A stretch of 64,000 nt of DNA, taken from contig VWZP01009169.1 of assembly GCA_013396995.1 (NCBI GenBank), positions 1,922,218 through 1,986,217 on the forward strand, given 5' to 3'. Positions 62,495 through 64,000 of this stretch are shown piece after piece. The position numbers and the translations under genes are program-made. The first letter of the stretch is position 1. Each line of letters opens with the position of its first letter. The DNA is from Dicaeum eximium (Eukaryota > Chordata > Aves > Passeriformes > Dicaeidae). The notes beneath the pieces are model-generated. The model was not told the origin of the DNA and made no database searches. It saw nothing but the letters and a program-made list of their open reading frames with translations.

Positions 62495-64000
62495 CTGGGA
62501 TTTAGGTCAAATAGGGGCAAAAAAAGACAGAGGTGTCCAAAGCATGGATCATCATTCCAAGCCCATATCCTGTCCCAAAGTTTACAGGTTACCAGCAGCT
62601 CCCATGAAAACCTTTGGGAGCTGTGCAGATTTCAAGGCCCCCAGCTCTATATAAAGGAGACACAAAATATTTGCAGTGGTCATTTCACCTCCAGAGTTTC
62701 ACAATACAGCTGGCAACTGAATTATATGACCTGAAAGCACTGCCAAACAGGTCTGTGCATAATTTCTCATCAAGTACTGCTAGAAACATTTTGTAGAACA
62801 TGACAAACCTTAACCATCCCAGCCCCTGAGATCTAACTCAGTAGGAGCCCAAAGAAAGTCACTGGGGACTCAACATTGCCAAACCAAAGTAAATCATAGC
62901 ATATTGAGGCATTAATACTGGCCTAAATATGACAAGTTCAACAGTTATGCTCTGGAAATCTGCAATACAGCAGGAAAAAAAAATCAGAGAAATCCTCAAA
63001 GAACTTCCAAAACTTTCTGATCCCTCTTCTCCAGCTTCTAATCTCATTTATGCTGATGTAAACCCAGAGTGACTGCAGAGACTTTGATAGTCTTTTCTCA
63101 TTCTAAGGTAACAAATAAAATCACTGCCTGCACTCCATTAGTTACTGGTTTGTTATAGAAACAGAATCAAGTTGTTACATTAACGAGAGATGTGTTCTGT
63201 AGACTTTTATTTATGGAATGCAGAAAGCTCTGGGAATCATCCTATGGTTTGCACACCCTGCAACTCGTATGTCTTCTGCTGACAGCTTGTTGCTGTTGTT
63301 CTTCTTGAGTTTGTCTAAATCTCTTTTGGAGAAACCATTCCATAACTGCCTGCAAGTGTGAGGAGGTGTCAGCATGACAAATCCTCCTGAGGACAACCTC
63401 AAAGGACTGGACAATGAGCTCAGGAATGCTAATATGCAGGGAACAAGGATGTGAAGTGAGTAAATTAGAGTGCTAAAACCCAGGACACTGATAACCCTAG
63501 GAAAGTCCTGTCCCCTGAGAATTGTTGCTATGCCACACAAATTATGGCATTTACAATATATATGTCATCTACATACTTACAGGGTCATATGTACCCTGTT
63601 AATTGATTAGTGAATTTAGGTATATGTGTATAAACCCTCAGTGTAAGTAAGTTTTAAAAAGCTTAAACAGTGAAATCTTCACCTCGTTTTTAATGTAAAA
63701 GCCTATTCAAACCTGACACTGATAGAGGTTCATCTCTAAGACAACACTGCAAACTCCAGTGAAGGGTATTTTGTTAAACATTCCAGCAAGATTTTCCCTT
63801 TCCAACAGTGTTACAGAGGCGTGTTTTTATTAACTTAACTCCTACCAACCCGAACTTACAGGCTTGAGCTGCTGTTAAGGAGAGGGCATGCCTGTCTGAG
63901 CACAGCAGTCCCAACACCGTCTTCCAGAGCTGGAAATGACCCATCATGTCAGGAGCATTGCCTGACAGGAGCTGCAGCACACTGGGTCATTTAAACATTA
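62495..64000 (-). other. MDGA1: Part of the intron inside the Ig2 domain
   Basis: At least 1.5 kb of intron continues beyond the window. I searched the minus strand for the expected first half of Ig2 and found no convincing exon. No recognisable repeat is present. Confidence 0.8.

Larger units (their letters stand above)
1..64000 (-). other. MDGA1: MDGA1 gene body (internal part)
   Basis: The whole window lies inside one minus-strand gene. Nine exons keep phase from the second half of Ig2 to the start of the MAM domain, and their order (Ig2-Ig6, FN3, MAM) matches MDGA proteins. MDGA1 rather than MDGA2 is indicated by the MAM start FEDEKICG and by motifs such as MKNATFQITPDVIKES. Known family role: a GPI-anchored neuronal surface protein that binds neuroligins in cis, blocks neurexin binding and so restrains synapse formation; it also acts in neuronal migration. 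The neuroligin-binding part (Ig1-Ig2) is mostly outside the window. Every Ig exon is phase 1 at its 3' end. No inactivating change is seen, so the gene looks functional. Confidence 0.95.

Noticed and set aside
1..64000. Identification as MDGA2 instead of MDGA1.
   Set aside because: The MAM start FEDEKICG, the Ig4 start MKNATFQITPDVIKES and the RYNGFN motif of Ig5 agree with MDGA1 as I recall it; MDGA2 has FEDGNICLF at the MAM start.
62495..64000. First half of the Ig2 domain within the right end of the window.
   Set aside because: No minus-strand frame contains the expected strand B cysteine or core tryptophan with suitable splice sites, so the exon must be further right.
1..64000. CRISPR arrays, tRNA or rRNA genes, complete retroviral genes, or a nested protein-coding gene.
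   Set aside because: Scanned for by eye on both strands; no regular spaced repeats, cloverleaf signatures or retroviral protein motifs were found.

Overview
This is a vertebrate, almost certainly avian, genomic window. It lies inside one large gene on the minus strand: MDGA1 (MAM domain-containing glycosylphosphatidylinositol anchor 1), a GPI-anchored immunoglobulin-superfamily protein of neurons that binds neuroligins in cis. The bird assignment rests on CR1 LINE fragments carrying the typical 3' end, on pieces of an avian ERVL-type LTR, and on the scarcity of other repeats. The LTR pieces suggest a neoavian, perhaps passerine, genome. Nothing in the window is bacterial or viral, and there is no operon, CRISPR array, rRNA or tRNA.

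Transcription runs from high to low coordinates. Nine coding exons are visible, in transcript order: second half of Ig2 (62494-62362), Ig3 (57647-57378), Ig4 (56984-56655), Ig5 (53384-53091), Ig6 (29552-29283), FN3 first half (25996-25845), FN3 second half (8871-8694), a 24-nt linker microexon (7626-7603), and the first MAM exon (201-49). All nine have GT donors and AG acceptors, and reading phase is continuous throughout. Together they give 1,804 coding bases, about 601 codons, with no stop or frameshift. The signal peptide, Ig1 and first half of Ig2 must lie to the right of the window. The rest of the MAM domain and the GPI signal must lie to the left.

About 97% of the window is intron. The Ig5-Ig6 intron is 23.5 kb and the intron splitting FN3 is 17.0 kb. 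The introns hold CR1 fragments (379-660, 42875-43425, 49786-49955), an older CR1-like relic (41550-41880), one nearly complete LTR (44832-45358), two LTR pieces (18655-18914, 24294-24345), MIR/CORE-SINE relics (3620-3745, 4500-4690, 24860-24995), and several AT-rich segments with dense TAAT/ATTA motifs that look like conserved non-coding elements.

I found no undescribed system. The observations most worth checking are: the linker microexon; an inverted pair of coding-like segments at 38248-38656, where the two copies differ mainly by substitutions plus 9-nt and 3-nt indels; a small, very CpG-dense island in the largest intron (50640-50815) ending at a good plus-strand splice donor; an extra cysteine in Ig4; and the AT-rich candidate element at 27105-27450. 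The MDGA1 identification comes from family knowledge. I could not run alignments, so comparisons with mammalian MDGA1 rely on memory.
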